From an uncultured Clostridia bacterium (GTDB taxonomy: Bacteria; Bacillota; Clostridia; Christensenellales; Pumilibacteraceae), in NCBI GenBank assembly GCA_948440265.1, contig CAOJOK010000005.1, positions 1 to 64,000 of the forward strand: a stretch of 64,000 bases of DNA, in the 5' to 3' direction. Positions 22,833 to 32,153 of the stretch are shown one piece after another. The notes beneath the pieces were generated by a model, which was not told where the DNA came from, ran no database searches, and worked only from the letters and a program-made list of their open reading frames with translations. Positions within the stretch are counted from its first letter, which is position 1. Every line of letters begins with the position of its first letter. The translations under genes and the position numbers were made by a program.

Positions 22833-23780
22833 TTGAAAAAGGCAGGTAAAATTCTGATAGTCGCGCTTTTGTCGCTGTTGATTTCGTGTATATTCGTCGG
22901 TTGCGGAGCGGCAGGCGTAGACCTTGTTTCTTATTCCGACGGAAGTCTCTATCATTACGAGTTGAGCATATCCGTAAAAACGGAGAAACGCGACGAGATT
23001 CAGCGCACGGCGGCGTTTAGACCTTACACGTCCGAGAGATGGACGATTTCCGATTGGGTGAGAGTTTTGACCGAGAATATGCGGTTCCAAGACGAGTCGC
23101 GTTTCGAGTATGTTTCCGAAACCACTGCGGACGGCTATTTCATTATGAATTACGAGCGCGTGTTCGACCCTTCTTTTTACGACGATGAAGAAGACGACGA
23201 ACCCGACGAAAATTATAAGGTGGAGCGCAAAAACTATTTTTACGTTTATGAAACCGTGGTCACCGTGTCCAATCCCTTCAACGGATACCGCTCGGATTAC
23301 GAGAACGCCAAGGACGGCGACGGCACGCTTATGAGCGCGGTAAAATACGGCTTAAAGTTTAATATGGGAAACAGTACCGTAACTGTTTTGCCTGCGCTTA
23401 CCGAAGCTTTTCCGGCATTGGAAGGCGCAAAGCTTGATTTGCTTACGTTGAGTTACAGTATCCCCGCAAGCAAATTAGGCTCATCTTCGGGCGAGACCGT
23501 GAAAATAAAAAATTCCGAATTCTACCGTTTCGAAAGAGCTTTCGACGAAGAAGAAATGACGATGACATACAGCTATATCACGCCCAACGCTTACGGCTGG
23601 TATATAACCATAATCGTGATAGGTGCGGCTGTGGTCGGCGCGATACTGCTTGTAACAATGAAAAAGAAGAAGAAAGTCAAGCCGAGCGATACGGATATGT
23701 TCCCGTATGACCCGTTTGACGACAGCAAGAATAAAAACAATTTGCCGAGCGGCTATAACGACGGCGGATTCAAATTCTAA
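22833..23780 (+). CDS. Predicted lipoprotein with additional C-terminal TM segment, unknown function
   Basis: MKKAGKILIVALLSLLISCIFVGCG signal/lipobox; ITIIVIGAAVVGAILLVTMKKKKKVK near C-terminus. Confidence 0.7.
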   Translation: MKKAGKILIVALLSLLISCIFVGCGAAGVDLVSYSDGSLYHYELSISVKTEKRDEIQRTAAFRPYTSERWTISDWVRVLTENMRFQDESRFEYVSETTADGYFIMNYERVFDPSFYDDEEDDEPDENYKVERKNYFYVYETVVTVSNPFNGYRSDYENAKDGDGTLMSAVKYGLKFNMGNSTVTVLPALTEAFPALEGAKLDLLTLSYSIPASKLGSSSGETVKIKNSEFYRFERAFDEEEMTMTYSYITPNAYGWYITIIVIGAAVVGAILLVTMKKKKKVKPSDTDMFPYDPFDDSKNKNNLPSGYNDGGFKF

Positions 23781-23796
23781 TATTAACGGAGATAAA

Positions 23797-25623
23797 ATGG
23801 CAAACGTACAGATAAGAAACGTCGCTATAATAGCGCACGTCGACCACGGTAAAACAACGCTTGTGGACCAGATGCTGAAACAGGGCGGAGCTTTCCGTTC
23901 CAATCAGGTGGTGGCAGAGCGTGTTATGGATTCAAACGACTTGGAACGCGAGCGCGGCATAACCATACTTGCAAAGAACACGTCGGTCAAATACGGCAAC
24001 TATAAGATAAATGTCGTCGACACCCCGGGACACGCGGATTTCGGCGGCGAAGTGGAGCGCATACTCAAAATGGTTAACGGCGTTGTTCTGCTTGTAGACG
24101 CATACGAAGGGACTATGCCGCAGACGCGCTTTGTTTTGAGCAAGGCATTGGAACTCAAACATAAGGTTATAATCGCCGTCAATAAGACCGACCGCCCCGA
24201 CGCCCGCGTCAAAGAAGTCGTGGACGAAGTTTTGGAGCTTTTGATGGAATTGAACGCTACGGACGAACAGCTCGACAGCCCGATTGTCTATTGCAGCGGC
24301 AGAAACGGTACGGCGTCGCTGACGCAGGGCGAACAGGGCGAAGACTTGATTCCCCTTTTCGAAACGATAGTGCGGCATATACCCGCGCCGCCGTGCGATA
24401 CGGAAGCGCCCGTACAGCTCTTGATTTCCGCACTCGATTATTCCGATTATGTGGGCGCGATAGGCATAGGCAGAATAGAACGCGGCGTATTGAAACAGAA
24501 TATGCCGATTGCCGTTTGCAACTATCATAACGACAGCGGAACGACCCGTGCGAAAGTTACGAATATTTACACGTTCGAGGGACTGAACCGCATAGCTTGC
24601 GATAGAGCGGAAGCAGGAGATATAGTCTGCGTTTCGGGCGTGGAAGGCGTTACGATAGGAGATACGCTGTGCGACATTTCCGCAGTGGAGCCGATAGAGT
24701 TTCCCAAGATTTCGGAGCCGTCAGTGGAAATGACTTTTTCCGTCAACGACAGCCCTTTTGCGGGAAAGGAAGGCAAGTTTGTCACCAGCCGTCATTTGCG
24801 CGCTAGACTGCAAAAAGAAACGGTGCGCGACGTATCTCTGCGCGTGACCGAAGCCGATACTTCGGAATCTTTCGTCGTGTGCGGCAGGGGCGAAATGCAC
24901 TTGTCCATACTCATCGAAAATATGAGACGCGAGGGCTATGAATTTCAGGTTTCTATGCCCAAAGTGCTCTATAAAGAAGAAGACGGCGTTAAATACGAAC
25001 CGATAGACAAACTCATAGTCGACGTGCCCGAGGAGAGCGTCGGCACCGTTATGGAAAAGATGGGCGTGAGAAAGGGCGAACTCGTCACAATGACGCCTGT
25101 CGGCGGCAGAATGAAAATGGAGTTTTCCGTGCCGTCACGCGGATTGTTCGGATATAAGTCGGAGTTTCTTACGGATACGAAGGGCGAAGGCGTTATGACG
25201 TCGGCTTTCGATAAGTATGACGTTTACCGCGGCGAAATCGAACGCCGCCCGTTCGGCTCGCTTATAGCGCACGAAACGGGAGAGTCCATAACGTACGGAC
25301 TTTTCAACGCGCAGGAGCGCGGCAACCTGTTTATCGGTGCAGGCGTCGCGGTATATAACGGAATGATTGTCGGCGAAAATCCCAAGGGCGACGATATAGT
25401 CGTAAACGTTTGCAAGAGAAAGAATTTGACCAATACGCGCGCGTCGGGAAGCGACGACGCTTTGAGACTTGTTCCTTATAAAGTTATGAGTTTGGAGCAG
25501 TGTCTGGAATTTATAGCGGACGACGAACTTTTGGAAGTGACGCCCAAGTCCTTGCGAATGAGAAAGAAGATTCTGAATGCGGAATTGCGCGCCAAAGCGG
25601 CGGCAAGGGCGAAAGGATTATAA
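23797..25623 (+). CDS. typA: Translational GTPase TypA/BipA
   Basis: NVAIIAHVDHGKTTLVDQML, VDTPGHADFGGEVER; ATG at 23797. Confidence 0.97.
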   Translation: MANVQIRNVAIIAHVDHGKTTLVDQMLKQGGAFRSNQVVAERVMDSNDLERERGITILAKNTSVKYGNYKINVVDTPGHADFGGEVERILKMVNGVVLLVDAYEGTMPQTRFVLSKALELKHKVIIAVNKTDRPDARVKEVVDEVLELLMELNATDEQLDSPIVYCSGRNGTASLTQGEQGEDLIPLFETIVRHIPAPPCDTEAPVQLLISALDYSDYVGAIGIGRIERGVLKQNMPIAVCNYHNDSGTTRAKVTNIYTFEGLNRIACDRAEAGDIVCVSGVEGVTIGDTLCDISAVEPIEFPKISEPSVEMTFSVNDSPFAGKEGKFVTSRHLRARLQKETVRDVSLRVTEADTSESFVVCGRGEMHLSILIENMRREGYEFQVSMPKVLYKEEDGVKYEPIDKLIVDVPEESVGTVMEKMGVRKGELVTMTPVGGRMKMEFSVPSRGLFGYKSEFLTDTKGEGVMTSAFDKYDVYRGEIERRPFGSLIAHETGESITYGLFNAQERGNLFIGAGVAVYNGMIVGENPKGDDIVVNVCKRKNLTNTRASGSDDALRLVPYKVMSLEQCLEFIADDELLEVTPKSLRMRKKILNAELRAKAAARAKGL

Positions 25624-25668
25624 GCCGCGACTTAAAAAGATGTACTACGGTTAAATCAGGAGGTTTCT

Positions 25669-27213
25669 ATGCCGACGAAAAAAGAGGACGTAAATAAAAA
25701 TCATCCCAACTTGAAAGCGAGAGAGATGCCAAAACACATTGCCGCGGAAAAAGCGGTTCTTTGTTGCATACTCGTCGACGACAAGGCGGCGCAGGAAATC
25801 TTTCCGATGCTGGAACCGGAAGACTTTTACTTGCGTGCGCACAACACGATTTACGACGCAATGCGCACGGTGGCATATCGCAACGCGCCCGTCGATTTGG
25901 TGACGCTCGTACAGCAGCTCGAAGAAATGGGCGAGCTCGATAACTGCGGCGGCGTGGCGTATCTCACGGATATCGCAGGCGAAATGCCGTCTGCGGCAAA
26001 TTTCAAACACTATGTCGGCATAGTCAAAAAGAATGCCAAACTGCGTAAAATAATCGCGACGGGCAATAAAATGATAGACATCGCCTATACGGGCGACCCC
26101 GATGACGAAGCTTTGAACATAGCCGAAAAGGAAATATTCGATTTGTCGGGCGAGAACGACAGCGGCGAAATGAAGGACATAAAAGTCGCGACGAACAGCG
26201 TGCTGGACAATCTGGAAAAACTTGCGGCAGACCCGAAATCTATGCGCGGCATACCCACGGGTTTTGCATCTTTGAACAGACGTTTAAACGGCTTGCAGCG
26301 CAGTGACTTGATACTGATTGCCGCCCGTCCCGGACAGGGTAAGACGAGTATCGGTATGAACATAATACAGAACGTGGCGTTAAACAGGGAAAGGCGCACG
26401 GAATCGGGAAATGTCAAACCTTATGTCTGCGCGGTCTTTTCTTTGGAAATGCCTGCCGAACAGTTGGTAAAGCGTATGCTGTGCTCGGTGGCGAAAGTGG
26501 ATATGACGAGAGTGAACGCAGGCACATTGGAAGCCGCGGAGTGGAAACGCCTTGCCGAAGCCAAAGCTCGGCTGGACAAGTCGAAGATATACATATTCGA
26601 CTCGGCGCAGACCACCCCTATGGAGCTGCTGTCGCGTTGCAGACGGTTGAAGCGCGAACAGGGTCTCGACGTCGTTATGGTGGACTATTTGCAATTGATG
26701 ACGACGGGCAAGCGCGTGGAAAGCCGTCAGCTGGAAATAAGCGAAATAACGCGTACTATGAAAATAGCCGCGCGCGAACTCGACGTGCCCATTCTGCTTC
26801 TTTCGCAGATGTCGCGTGAAGTGGAAAAGCGCACCAACCGCCGTCCGCAAATGTCGGACTTGAGAGAGTCGGGCGCGATAGAGCAGGACGCGGATATCAT
26901 TATGTTCATATACCGCGAACACGATATGACGGATACGTCGGTGGACGCCGCGGTGCGAGACAAAGTGGAACTGATAATCGCAAAGCACAGAAACGGCGAG
27001 CCGGGTTCTGTGGAAATGCGCTGGGTGGGCAAATACATCAGCTTTGTCGACGTGGATAACAGCAAAGCCACCGCGCAATTGGAAAAGTCCGCGCCGCCCG
27101 TGGATAGAGCGGGTAACTTCGACGGTGCGGAAGAAGTGGCGCCCAAAGAGCGTACGGCGGCGGATATACTCTCCGGCGGCGACGACGGGGACGACGGCGG
27201 TTTGGGTTATTAA
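25669..27213 (+). CDS. dnaB: Replicative DNA helicase DnaB
   Basis: LILIAARPGQGKTSIGMNI, DYLQLM, MSDLRESGAIEQDADIIMFIYRE. Confidence 0.96.
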   Translation: MPTKKEDVNKNHPNLKAREMPKHIAAEKAVLCCILVDDKAAQEIFPMLEPEDFYLRAHNTIYDAMRTVAYRNAPVDLVTLVQQLEEMGELDNCGGVAYLTDIAGEMPSAANFKHYVGIVKKNAKLRKIIATGNKMIDIAYTGDPDDEALNIAEKEIFDLSGENDSGEMKDIKVATNSVLDNLEKLAADPKSMRGIPTGFASLNRRLNGLQRSDLILIAARPGQGKTSIGMNIIQNVALNRERRTESGNVKPYVCAVFSLEMPAEQLVKRMLCSVAKVDMTRVNAGTLEAAEWKRLAEAKARLDKSKIYIFDSAQTTPMELLSRCRRLKREQGLDVVMVDYLQLMTTGKRVESRQLEISEITRTMKIAARELDVPILLLSQMSREVEKRTNRRPQMSDLRESGAIEQDADIIMFIYREHDMTDTSVDAAVRDKVELIIAKHRNGEPGSVEMRWVGKYISFVDVDNSKATAQLEKSAPPVDRAGNFDGAEEVAPKERTAADILSGGDDGDDGGLGY

Positions 27214-27265
27214 GCAGGGAGTCCGAGAGTAATGTCGAGGGAATAATTATTCGAGGAAAGAGATT

Positions 27266-28162
27266 ATGAATGTAAAAATCGAAAAGGTGAATTTTTGCGG
27301 TTGGAAAAACTGCATAAAAATCGGCGACGACAAAGCGGAAGCCGTTGTCAGTACGGAATTCGGTCCGAGAATTTTGTCTTTCTGCACGCCGCAGGGAAAA
27401 AACCATTTGTATGTCGAAAAAAGTACGGCAGGCAAAAAATTAGGGAAAGACGAATTCGCGTTCTACGGCGGACATAGAAATTGGCACGCGCCCGAGCGCT
27501 CCGACCGCAATTATATTCCCGATAACAACACGTGCGAAACTGTGTGCACAGATAATTGCGTGACGGTGACCGCGCCTGCGGAAAAGGAAACGGCAACGCG
27601 CAGAGCTTTGAAACTGACTCTTTGTGACGGGGTTTTGACCGTATCGAATATTATAGAAAACAAAAATCTTTTCGACGTCAGATTTGCGGCGTGGGGAATA
27701 ACACAGCTCATTGCAGGCGGCAGCCTTGTCATACCGACGGATTGTCCCGATACGGGGCTTGTGGCAAACAGAGCCGTGTCGCTTTGGTCGTACGCCGAAA
27801 TGAACGACGCCCGCATATATTGGGGCGGAAGATACATTGCCGTTACTCCGCACGACAAAACCGTTGCACCGATAAAGTTCGGATTCACGTCTGCAGAAAA
27901 AAAGTGCGTGTATTTCAATCATAATCAGGCGCTTGTTATGGAAACGGAAGACGGCGCCGTCGGAGAGTTCCCCGATTACGGCTGTAACTTCGAGTGTTAC
28001 AGCAGCGGCGGTCTTGTGGAAGCGGAATGGCTGTCGCCGATAAAGTGCCTGCGCACGGGCGATAAGGTGATACTGAACGAAACCTGGCGCATAGCGGACA
28101 ATATCGCCGCACCCGATATAAAAAACGAAGAAGAAACACTAAAGCTTTTGAAAAGCCTGTGA
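27266..28162 (+). CDS. DUF4380-like (aldose-epimerase fold) protein
   Basis: VVSTEFGPRILSF, GGHRNWHAPE. Confidence 0.6.
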   Translation: MNVKIEKVNFCGWKNCIKIGDDKAEAVVSTEFGPRILSFCTPQGKNHLYVEKSTAGKKLGKDEFAFYGGHRNWHAPERSDRNYIPDNNTCETVCTDNCVTVTAPAEKETATRRALKLTLCDGVLTVSNIIENKNLFDVRFAAWGITQLIAGGSLVIPTDCPDTGLVANRAVSLWSYAEMNDARIYWGGRYIAVTPHDKTVAPIKFGFTSAEKKCVYFNHNQALVMETEDGAVGEFPDYGCNFECYSSGGLVEAEWLSPIKCLRTGDKVILNETWRIADNIAAPDIKNEEETLKLLKSL

Positions 28163-28170
28163 CAAAATAA

Positions 28171-28200
28171 AAAAAGCGCAAATACTTGCGCTTTTTTTAT
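28171..28200. terminator. Intrinsic terminator aaaaaagcgcaaatacttgcgctttttt
   Basis: Hairpin with A/T runs between convergent genes. Confidence 0.85.
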
Positions 28201-28217
28201 ACCTTGTCTGCATTTTT

Positions 28218-28706
28218 TTAAATCAGCATAAAGCAGATTACGGCGCCGTATATGACCATTGCCCAATAGGGAAGAACGGTTACTGCCGAGCCGATAGACA
28301 CATAGAAGTTCACTATGAACTGTGCCGTGGTCACGCCGATAATACCGAGCATCCATATAAACGAGAACAACTGCCATTTGAGGACAAACAGTGCGGGCAA
28401 GAGCATTATGCTCATCGCGTATGCAATTATCCACAGCGTTATGGACGCCGTGCGCGCAGTCGGCGACGCACCCTCTCTCTCGCTCGATTTAAGCGTCAGA
28501 TACAGGCTGAACCCGAATATGAGCCGTGCGGCCGCGTCGAGAGAAAACATTGCCGCCGCAGGCAATACATAGCCGGGGCGTGCAAAGTCATAGACGTATG
28601 CTCCGCACAGCCAGGTCACGAGAACGGCAAGCGCGGTTGTGAGGAATACCGTCCAGAAAAAGGTGAAGAAGCCGCCTCTTTCGGACATACGGTAAGTAGT
28701 TTCCAT
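28218..28706 (-). CDS. Small polytopic membrane protein
   Basis: About four hydrophobic segments; RBS aaggaga upstream. Confidence 0.7.
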   Translation of the reverse strand: METTYRMSERGGFFTFFWTVFLTTALAVLVTWLCGAYVYDFARPGYVLPAAAMFSLDAAARLIFGFSLYLTLKSSEREGASPTARTASITLWIIAYAMSIMLLPALFVLKWQLFSFIWMLGIIGVTTAQFIVNFYVSIGSAVTVLPYWAMVIYGAVICFMLI

Positions 28707-28835
28707 TGAAAAAATCTCCTTTTATTTTGTTATGTTTAGTATGCTTTAAAACGCTGTCGGATATACGTTTGATATGATATTTTGCCGTTTCGGCGATTAC
28801 TTCTAAACCGCAGTCAGGGTCAGTACAATAGTAGT

Positions 28836-29603
28836 ATGGAACTTTTGTATTCACTGCTTTTGGGACTCATTCAGGGACTGACCGAATTTCTGCCCGTGTC
28901 GAGCAGCGGTCATCTATTGCTTGTCGGCAGGATAATCGGCTACGCGCCGACGGTGTCGTTTGAAATCGTGGCGCATCTCGGCACTCTTTTGGCTGTCGCG
29001 ATAGCATATCGCACACGCCTTAAAGAGACGGTGACGCGTCCGTTTGCCAAACCGTCGCTGGTGTTGCTGCTCTCCACGGCAGTCACGGCGTTGCTGGTGC
29101 TGTTTTTCGAAGATACTCTGCGCGCCACGTTCGACGGCTCACTGCTGCCGTTTGCGTTTGCCGCGACTGCCGTACTTATCGTGCTGTCGTCGCTTGTCAA
29201 ACCTAAAGCGGCGAGAGAAATAGGTTTTTTCGAAGGGTTTATTGTCGGCGTATCTCAAGCCGTTGCCGTCATACCGGGGCTTTCGCGCAGCGGCACTACG
29301 ATTTCCGCGGCACGTTTTTGCGGAATCGACAGCGAAAAGAGCGCGGATTTCTCTTTTATGTTAAGCGTCCCCATAATTGTCGTTTCCGCTCTCGGAGAGC
29401 TTGTGCGCCATTTCGACGAGTTTGCAGGCGAAAACCTGCTCTGCCTGGCGATAGCGTTTCTTGCGTCGTTTGTTTCGGGCTATTTTGCCATTAAGCTGGT
29501 TATGAAGGCAGTGAGAAAGGGCGGCTTTCATATATTTGCGATATATCTCGGCGTGCTGTCCGTACTGCTGTTTTTAAACGATTTCTTCTTTCACGTGATT
29601 TAA
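28836..29603 (+). CDS. uppP: Undecaprenyl-diphosphatase UppP/BacA
   Basis: LIQGLTEFLPVSSSGHLLL, PGLSRSGTTISAA. Confidence 0.95.
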   Translation: MELLYSLLLGLIQGLTEFLPVSSSGHLLLVGRIIGYAPTVSFEIVAHLGTLLAVAIAYRTRLKETVTRPFAKPSLVLLLSTAVTALLVLFFEDTLRATFDGSLLPFAFAATAVLIVLSSLVKPKAAREIGFFEGFIVGVSQAVAVIPGLSRSGTTISAARFCGIDSEKSADFSFMLSVPIIVVSALGELVRHFDEFAGENLLCLAIAFLASFVSGYFAIKLVMKAVRKGGFHIFAIYLGVLSVLLFLNDFFFHVI

Positions 29604-29650
29604 TATGGGCGGGTTTGATTAAAAGCGCGGTAGGGAAAATAACGTAAGAA

Positions 29651-29686
29651 AAAACGCAGGGACTTTTCGTAATCTCTGCGTTTTGT
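29651..29686. terminator. Bidirectional terminator aaaacgcaggga...tctctgcgtttt
   Basis: Hairpin with flanking A/T runs between convergent genes. Confidence 0.75.
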
Positions 29687-29724
29687 TTGATTATATTCGT
29701 TAATGTTACGCGCGTTTTGAAAAT

Positions 29725-31201
29725 TTATTTCGCAGTCTGCGTGGGGAGTTTGGCAGGAGTATATGCTTTTGCGGGGAAGTTGACAGTTGCACTGACTTCA
29801 TAGCTTTCTGTGCGGTACACAGAACGCTCTGTAACGAATACGGGATTGCCGTCTTCACCGGGGCGCTCGACTGACCTTATTGCAATATCAGTTATTTTGC
29901 ATTTTCCCGTCGCCTGCTCGGAAACTATTTTTTCGTCCTTAACCGTATAAGTTATTTTTACGTCTGAAATTTCATAGGTCGGTTTTATGCCAAAGACATA
30001 TCCTTCTTCAATGTCGACGGATTTTTTTTCTTCACCGTCAAAAACGAGTTTTTCGGCGGTGATTTCTTTAAAGAGTTCTTCGTCGAAAAGCTGTTTGTAA
30101 TCGGTTTTAAATTTAGTGAAATCGGTATCGTTTTCACCCATAATAAGGTCGGCAATATACTGAAGCGTAATATTTTCGATTTTCGACGGAAGCGATTTTT
30201 CGAACGTCGTTGCAAAATATTTATTGACTGCATTGTATGCTTCGTCCGATTTTATGAGCTTCAATAAATATTCGTACGTCGTGGAGCCTTTGTCGGCAGG
30301 CACTTCCATAAGCGCGTCTATGAGCTCCTGTTCCAGACCGTCAAAGCCGAGCCAGCTTAATACTTCGGGCAAGTCTTCGGGGTCGACAATGTTCAGCACC
30401 GCTTTGAAATAGTTTACCACAAAAGGGTCTGTCAAAACTTTACCTATCGTATCGGTATTTTTTGCGTTGTCGATAAATGTGTCTATGACGCTCTTGACGG
30501 CAAAGAGCGTGGCGTTTACGTTTATGGTAATTTTATCGCCGCCTATTTCGTAATTACCCGTTTCACGCGCAAGCGTAAGCAACGTATAATTGTGACGGGG
30601 CGCATACTTTACAAGCAGCTTGGGATTGACGGGGGAAAGATGCTCGTTCACATCGCCGTAATCTTCCAAACAGCCGTCGGGATAGGTTTCCAATATATCT
30701 TCTTCGCCTTTGCTTGCGCCGTAGAGATATACCTTCCAGCCGCGCAGGAAGGAGTGATATAAATTTTCGCTCTCTTCCGTGTCGCCGTTTTGGTTCTTTC
30801 TCGAATAGATTTCCTTTGTCACAACGTCGGCGTCTCCGTCCGCGCCGTTGAACTTGGCTTTGCCCGTAAGTGAGGCGCTTACCGTGGGTGTGCCCTCGCC
30901 GTCGGTCGCCGTCATCTTCATTGTGAAGTTGCCGTCGAGATAGTCAAGCGTTTGAGCGGATATGCCGCTTATGACATTGTCGATGTTAAGCTTGGTTACG
31001 CCGCCCGTCTCACCGCCGGTTTCTCCGCCTGTCTCGCCGCCTGTTTCGCCACCGGTCTCTCCGCCCGTCTCACCGCCGGGAGTTTCTTGTCCCGCGGGGG
31101 GGGGGAGCATTTTGCGAGAAATCGCAAGCGGCAAAAGTCGCGAAACAAAAAACCGTCATAACGGCAAGCAAAGCCGCTAAAAACTTTTTAAACAATTTCA
31201 T
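29725..31201 (-). pseudogene. Secreted lipoprotein with (GGET)n linker; reading frame interrupted at a G10 homopolymer (possible phase-variable gene)
   Basis: Upstream frame from ATG at 31201 gives MKLFKKFLAALLAVMTVFCFATFAACDFSQNAPPP and then shifts at 31096-31105; the downstream frame continues PAGQETPGGETGGET...; a 9-nt run would join the frames. Confidence 0.75.
30996..31085 (-). repeat. 12-bp tandem repeats encoding GGET (six copies plus GGVT)
   Basis: ccgcccgtctca/ccgccggtttct/... read directly. Confidence 0.85.
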
Positions 31202-31416
31202 ACTATGCTCCTTTAAATTTTTTTTTCGCATAAAGCGATATATTCAGCATTTAGCATTCTATCACGATTTGCATTTTAAGTCAAGCGGTGACTAACGCGT
31301 TATCACACAATTTTCATTTATGAATATATATTCCTTATTGACAAACCGAAAAAAATGTGCTATAATAAAAGAGAATAAAACTTCTCTTTTTTTGGCAGAT
31401 ATAAAAGGAGGCTGTT

Positions 31417-32127
31417 ATGGAAAGAAAAGAACTTATACGGTTTGAAAATGTGTCGAAGATATACGAAATGGGGGAAGTGAAAATCGAAGCGTTGAAAGAC
31501 GTGAATTTCACGATAGACGAAGGCGAGTTTACCGTTGTGCTCGGTGCGTCCGGAGCAGGAAAAAGCACGATACTGAACATTCTCGGCGGAATGGATAAGG
31601 CAAGCGGCGGCAGTGTTATCGTGGACGGCGAAGACGTGGCAAAGTATAATGCCAAACAGCTTACCAATTACCGCCGTTTGAAAGTCGGCTTTGTCTTTCA
31701 GTTCTATAATCTCATTGCCAATCTCAATGCTTTGGAAAATGTGGAGTTTGCGGCGTCCGTAACGCCCGAGCATTTGAATCCCGCGGACGTGCTTGAAAGC
31801 GTCGGTCTTAAAGAGCGCGCCAAGAATTTTCCGTCGCAGCTTTCGGGCGGAGAACAGCAGCGCGTTGCCATTGCCAGAGCCGTTGCCAAAAATCCTATGC
31901 TGTTGTTATGCGACGAGCCGACGGGTGCGCTTGATTACAAGACGGGCAAAATGGTTTTAAAGCTCTTGCAGGAAGTAAACGAAAAGTATAAAAAAACGGT
32001 GGTCCTGATAACGCACAATTCCTATCTCGCACCTATGGCTGACAAAGTGATACGCGTAAAAAGCGGCAGTGTGGAGGAGATAGTTCGCAACGAAACCAAG
32101 CAGTCGATTAACGACATCGATTGGTAA
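31417..32127 (+). CDS. ABC transporter ATP-binding protein (MacB/LolD type)
   Basis: [43 protein letters not shown]. Confidence 0.95.
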   Translation: MERKELIRFENVSKIYEMGEVKIEALKDVNFTIDEGEFTVVLGASGAGKSTILNILGGMDKASGGSVIVDGEDVAKYNAKQLTNYRRLKVGFVFQFYNLIANLNALENVEFAASVTPEHLNPADVLESVGLKERAKNFPSQLSGGEQQRVAIARAVAKNPMLLLCDEPTGALDYKTGKMVLKLLQEVNEKYKKTVVLITHNSYLAPMADKVIRVKSGSVEEIVRNETKQSINDIDW

Positions 32128-32153
32128 ACCGCGCTCGGCGGAGGTGAAAGGAT

